From Leptotrichia sp. OH3620_COT-345 (GTDB taxonomy: Bacteria; Fusobacteriota; Fusobacteriia; Fusobacteriales; Leptotrichiaceae), in assembly GCF_003932895.1 (NCBI RefSeq), contig NZ_RQYW01000022.1, positions 1 through 32,543 on the forward strand: a stretch of 32,543 nucleotides of DNA, in the 5' to 3' direction. Below, one piece after another: positions 29,101-32,543 of the stretch (position 1 is the first letter of the stretch; the number at the start of each line of letters is the position of its first letter). The notes beneath the pieces were generated by a model. It did no database searches and was not told the DNA's origin. It worked only from the letters and a program-made list of their open reading frames with translations. The position numbers were made by a program, and so were the translations under genes.

Positions 29101-29129
29101 TTGACACTTAGGCTCAAATATTATAAAAT
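29101..29129 (+). promoter_or_regulatory. Promoter of the str operon
   Basis: A perfect TTGACA at 29101-29106, a 17-nt spacer and TAAAAT at 29124-29129. Start near 29136, leaving an untranslated leader of about 200 nt before rpsL. Confidence 0.82.
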
Positions 29130-29135
29130 AATCAG

Positions 29136-29338
29136 GTTATAACTCATAAACTAAATGCTGAAAAAATATGTATTTTATTGTACATAATTTTTGGAGTGAA
29201 TTTAGAGTAAATCGCTATATCCTATGTGGATATACAGTATGTTTGATAAAGAAACATAGATTGAAGAAATGAGCTTTTTAAAAGTTTTAGTTTATAAAAT
29301 AACAGAGAATATATAATAGAATGTTGGAAGGAGGAAAC
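29136..29338 (+). promoter_or_regulatory. Structured str-operon leader RNA (candidate regulator)
   Basis: Three hairpins are visible. A pairs 29161-29172 with 29181-29192, with one A-A mismatch. B pairs TATATCC (29216-29222) with GGATATA (29228-29234), loop TATGT. C pairs TATGTTT (29238-29244) with AAACATA (29252-29258). CTATGT at 29222-29227 is also exactly complementary to ACATAG at 29254-29259, so the loop of B and the 5' arm of C compete for the same 3' arm. The rpsL ribosome binding site GGAAGGAGG follows at 29326-29334. In E. coli, S7 represses its operon through mRNA; a similar role here is inference. Confidence 0.5.
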
Positions 29339-29725
29339 ATGCCTACTATTAATCAATTAGTAAGATTTGGTAGAAGTACATCTGAAAAAAAGAAAAAATC
29401 ACCTGCATTAAAAGGAAATCCACAAAAAAGAGGTGTGTGTGTCAGAGTATATACAACTACACCTAAAAAACCGAATTCAGCCTTAAGAAAGGTAGCAAGG
29501 GTTAAACTTGTAAACGGAATTGAAGTTACAGCATACATCCCGGGAATCGGACATAATCTTCAGGAACATAGTATTGTCCTTATAAGAGGAGGAAGAACAA
29601 AGGATTTGCCGGGGGTTAGATATAAAATAATCAGAGGTGCTTTAGATACTGCGGGAGTAGTAAATAGAAAACAGGCAAGATCCAGATACGGAACTAAGAA
29701 ACCTGCTGCGGCAAGTTCAAACTAA
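29339..29725 (+). CDS. rpsL: 30S ribosomal protein S12
   Basis: 128 residues from ATG 29339; AAGGAGG directly upstream fixes this start rather than the in-frame ATG at 29321. S12 sits at the decoding centre and controls accuracy. [12 protein letters not shown] at residues 40-51 and [13 protein letters not shown] at 83-95 are the invariant loops. Lys43, Lys44 and Lys88, the usual sites of streptomycin-resistance changes, are wild type, and the Asp89 modified in many bacteria is present. The N-terminal region ([15 protein letters not shown]) and the alanine-rich tail are the variable parts. First gene of the str operon. Confidence 0.97.
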   Translation: MPTINQLVRFGRSTSEKKKKSPALKGNPQKRGVCVRVYTTTPKKPNSALRKVARVKLVNGIEVTAYIPGIGHNLQEHSIVLIRGGRTKDLPGVRYKIIRGALDTAGVVNRKQARSRYGTKKPAAASSN

Positions 29726-29741
29726 AATTTTTAAAAAGTAA

Positions 29742-30224
<483 letters not shown>

Positions 30225-30283
30225 TCAGAAGTTTTGATTTGTACATTTATCAGGCAATAAATTGATAAGGAGGAAATAACGGA

Positions 30284-32362
30284 ATGGCAAGAAAAGTTGC
30301 TTTGAAAGATACTAGAAACATTGGTATCATGGCACATATAGATGCCGGAAAAACAACTACAACTGAAAGAATATTGTTTTATACAGGAGTTAACCATAAA
30401 ATCGGAGAGGTTCATGAAGGAGCCGCTACAATGGATTATATGGAACAGGAACAGGAAAGAGGAATTACAATTACATCTGCAGCAACTACTGCATTTTGGA
30501 ACGGAAATAGAATTAATATAATAGACACACCAGGTCACGTGGACTTTACGGTGGAAGTAGAAAGATCACTAAGAGTGTTGGATGGAGCTGTTGCAGTGTT
30601 CTCTGCCGTTGACGGAGTTCAGCCGCAATCAGAAACTGTATGGAGACAGGCGGATAAATATAATGTACCGAGAATGGCATTTTTAAATAAAATGGACAGA
30701 ATAGGAGCGGACTTTAATATGTGTGTAAACGATATTAAAGAAAAACTGGGAGGGAACGGAATACCTCTTCAACTGCCTATAGGTGCCGAAGATGCTTTTG
30801 AAGGTGTTATAGACCTGATAACTATGAAAGAATATTTGTTTAAAGATGAAACAATGGGAGCGGATTATTTAGTAAAAGATGTAAGAGCGGAATTGTTGGA
30901 AGAAGCTCAAACTGCGAGAGAACATATGTTGGAATCGGTAGTTGAAACTGATGATGAATTAATGGAAAAATATTTCGGAGGAGAGGAAATCTCTGAAGAA
31001 GAAATAAGAAAAGCCATAAGAATTGCTACAATAAGCGGAATAATAGTGCCTGTGTTATGCGGGACTGCATTTAAAAACAAAGGGATACAGCCTTTGCTTG
31101 ATGCAGTAGTATATTATATGCCGTCACCTGTAGATATCGGAGCAGTAAAAGGTGTAGATCCTAAAACTGAAGAACCTATGGAAAGAGAGCCGTCTGATGA
31201 CGAACCTTTCTCAGCGTTGGCATTTAAAATATTAACGGATCCGTTTGTAGGGAGACTTTCGTTCTTCAGAGTTTATTCGGGAATTTTAAATAAAGGTTCA
31301 TATGTATTGAACTCTACAAAAGGTAAAAAAGAAAGAATGGGAAGATTACTCCAAATGCATGCTAACAAAAGAGAAGAACTTGATGTGGTTTACTCAGGAG
31401 ATATTGCTGCGGCAGTAGGACTTAAGGATACTACTACAGGAGATACTCTTTGTGATGACAGTAAGCCTATAATACTTGAAAAAATGGAATTCCCTGATAC
31501 AGTTATACAGATAGCCGTTGAGCCAAAAACAAAAGCCGATCAGGAAAAGATGGGAACCGCTCTTGCAAAACTGGCTGAAGAAGATCCTACATTTAAGGTA
31601 ACAAGTAATCAGGAAACAGGGCAGACACTGATTTCAGGAATGGGAGAACTTCATTTGGAAATCATTGTAGACAGAATGAAAAGAGAATTTAAAGTTGAGG
31701 CTAATGTAGGGAAACCTCAAGTTGCATACAGAGAAACAATTACAGGAAATTCGGATGTTGAAGAAAAATATGCTAAACAATCTGGAGGTAGAGGACAATA
31801 CGGACATGTTAAAATCAGAGTGGAATCAAATCCTGATAAAGGTTATGAATTTGTAAATGAAGTTACAGGAGGAGCGATACCGAGAGAATATATACCTGCC
31901 GTAGATAAAGGAATACAAGAAGCCTTGGAAGCCGGAGTTGTAGCAGGATATCCTGTACAGGACGTAAAAGTAACTCTTTATGACGGGACTTATCATGAAG
32001 TCGATTCATCAGAAATGGCATTTAAAATAGCAGGATCAATGGCTATAAAAAAAGCCATGAGAGCTGCAAATCCTGTGTTGTTGGAACCTATATTCAAAGT
32101 GGAAGTTACAACGCCTGAAGAATACATGGGAGATGTTATTGGAGACTTGAATTCAAGAAGAGGACAAGTATCAGGAATGACTGACAGAAACAATGCGAAA
32201 ATAATTAATGCTCAAGTACCTTTATCACAAATGTTCGGTTATGCCACAGACTTGAGATCGAAAACTCAGGGAAGAGCATCATATTCAATGGAATTTGAAA
32301 AATATGTACAGGTTCCTAACAATATAGCTCAACAAGTAATAGCTGAAAGACAAGGTAAATAA
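30284..32362 (+). CDS. fusA: Elongation factor G
   Basis: A 692-residue translational GTPase that drives translocation. G1 is [14 protein letters not shown] near residues 17-30, switch [20 protein letters not shown] near 47-65, G3 DTPGHVDF near 84-91 and G4 NKMDR near 138-142. Domain II ([22 protein letters not shown]), domain III, domain IV (YRETITG...[14 protein letters not shown], with the conserved glycine-rich GGRGQYGHV) and domain V ([27 protein letters not shown]-like) follow in order. Length is canonical. AAGGAGG precedes the ATG; 59 nt after rpsG. Confidence 0.97.
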   Translation: MARKVALKDTRNIGIMAHIDAGKTTTTERILFYTGVNHKIGEVHEGAATMDYMEQEQERGITITSAATTAFWNGNRINIIDTPGHVDFTVEVERSLRVLDGAVAVFSAVDGVQPQSETVWRQADKYNVPRMAFLNKMDRIGADFNMCVNDIKEKLGGNGIPLQLPIGAEDAFEGVIDLITMKEYLFKDETMGADYLVKDVRAELLEEAQTAREHMLESVVETDDELMEKYFGGEEISEEEIRKAIRIATISGIIVPVLCGTAFKNKGIQPLLDAVVYYMPSPVDIGAVKGVDPKTEEPMEREPSDDEPFSALAFKILTDPFVGRLSFFRVYSGILNKGSYVLNSTKGKKERMGRLLQMHANKREELDVVYSGDIAAAVGLKDTTTGDTLCDDSKPIILEKMEFPDTVIQIAVEPKTKADQEKMGTALAKLAEEDPTFKVTSNQETGQTLISGMGELHLEIIVDRMKREFKVEANVGKPQVAYRETITGNSDVEEKYAKQSGGRGQYGHVKIRVESNPDKGYEFVNEVTGGAIPREYIPAVDKGIQEALEAGVVAGYPVQDVKVTLYDGTYHEVDSSEMAFKIAGSMAIKKAMRAANPVLLEPIFKVEVTTPEEYMGDVIGDLNSRRGQVSGMTDRNNAKIINAQVPLSQMFGYATDLRSKTQGRASYSMEFEKYVQVPNNIAQQVIAERQGK

Positions 32363-32459
32363 GATTATTACAAAATTTGAAAAAAATATGGAAATTTGAA
32401 ACAGAGATCACAATATATAGGAATATAATAAAATTTAATAAAATCGGAGGAAAAAAAGG

Positions 32460-32543
32460 ATGGCAAAAGCTAAATTTGAGAGAAGTAAACCACACGTAAA
32501 CGTAGGGACAATAGGACACGTAGACCACGGTAAGACAACGACA
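32460..32543 (+). CDS. tuf: Elongation factor Tu (5' end only)
   Basis: The first 28 codons, cut off by the window end: [20 protein letters not shown] then VDHGKTTT. The G1 P-loop [10 protein letters not shown] is complete and diagnostic of EF-Tu. CGGAGG lies upstream of ATG 32460. It is the fourth gene of the str operon, 97 nt after fusA. EF-Tu delivers aminoacyl-tRNA to the ribosome. Confidence 0.95.
   Translation, partial: MAKAKFERSKPHVNVGTIGHVDHGKTTT

Noticed and set aside
29155-29187. Possible 10-codon leader peptide (MLKKYVFYCT) in the str leader
   Set aside because: No ribosome binding site precedes the ATG and codons show no regulatory bias; probably chance.
32396-32429. Possible tuf promoter (TTGAAA 32396-32401, TATAAT 32424-32429)
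   Set aside because: The spacer is 22 nt, too long for a sigma-70 type promoter; no better -35 found.

Overview
The window looks like a chromosome segment from a fermentative, AT-rich, outer-membrane-bearing bacterium of the phylum Fusobacteriota, most likely family Leptotrichiaceae (Leptotrichia and relatives). Support comes from the 16S 5' domain (the GACAGAATGCTTAACACATG stretch), very low GC coding sequence with strong A/T third-position bias, strong AGGAGG-type ribosome binding sites matching the 16S tail, and a heptose-bisphosphate phosphatase that implies LPS-type glycans. The genus is inferred, not proven.

Layout. (1) 1-5155: a complete rRNA operon, promoter - 16S - tRNA-Ile(GAT) - tRNA-Ala(TGC) - 23S - 5S - terminator, with recognisable RNase III processing stems. 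(2) 5156-6280: a gene-poor AT-rich stretch with decayed coding remnants. (3) 6281-17725: a DUF6314-like gene, gmhB, and a compact division/cell-wall (dcw) cluster murF-mraY-murD-ftsW-murG-murC-murB-ftsQ-ftsZ, which lacks ftsA, ddl, murE and ftsI/ftsL. Internal promoters lie inside the end of gmhB (for murF onward) and before ftsQ. (4) 17732-18888: the rpsF-ssb-rpsR operon with its own promoter, a very good candidate S6:S18 autoregulatory leader, and a terminator. (5) 18889-29100: an accessory stretch of small single genes (lipoprotein, DUF937, DUF6194, YeiH-type transporter, EamA transporter, LURP-one-like, ABC-F ATPase, two exported proteins) separated by AT-rich spacers. These spacers hold a decayed ISL3-type transposase and a decayed GNAT acetyltransferase. 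(6) 29101-32543: the str operon, rpsL-rpsG-fusA-tuf (tuf cut by the window end), preceded by a strong promoter and a roughly 200-nt leader that can form mutually exclusive hairpins.

How it works together: the mur genes make lipid II from UDP-MurNAc precursors (MurB, C, D, F in the cytoplasm; MraY and MurG at the membrane). FtsW polymerises it at the septum that FtsQ and FtsZ organise. The ribosomal protein, SSB and elongation factor operons are housekeeping. I saw no defence system, CRISPR array or prophage. The most interesting items are the bistable str leader, the S6:S18 leader, the absence of ftsA beside ftsZ, the two-repeat exported protein at 28094-28654, and the decayed genes hidden in the spacers.
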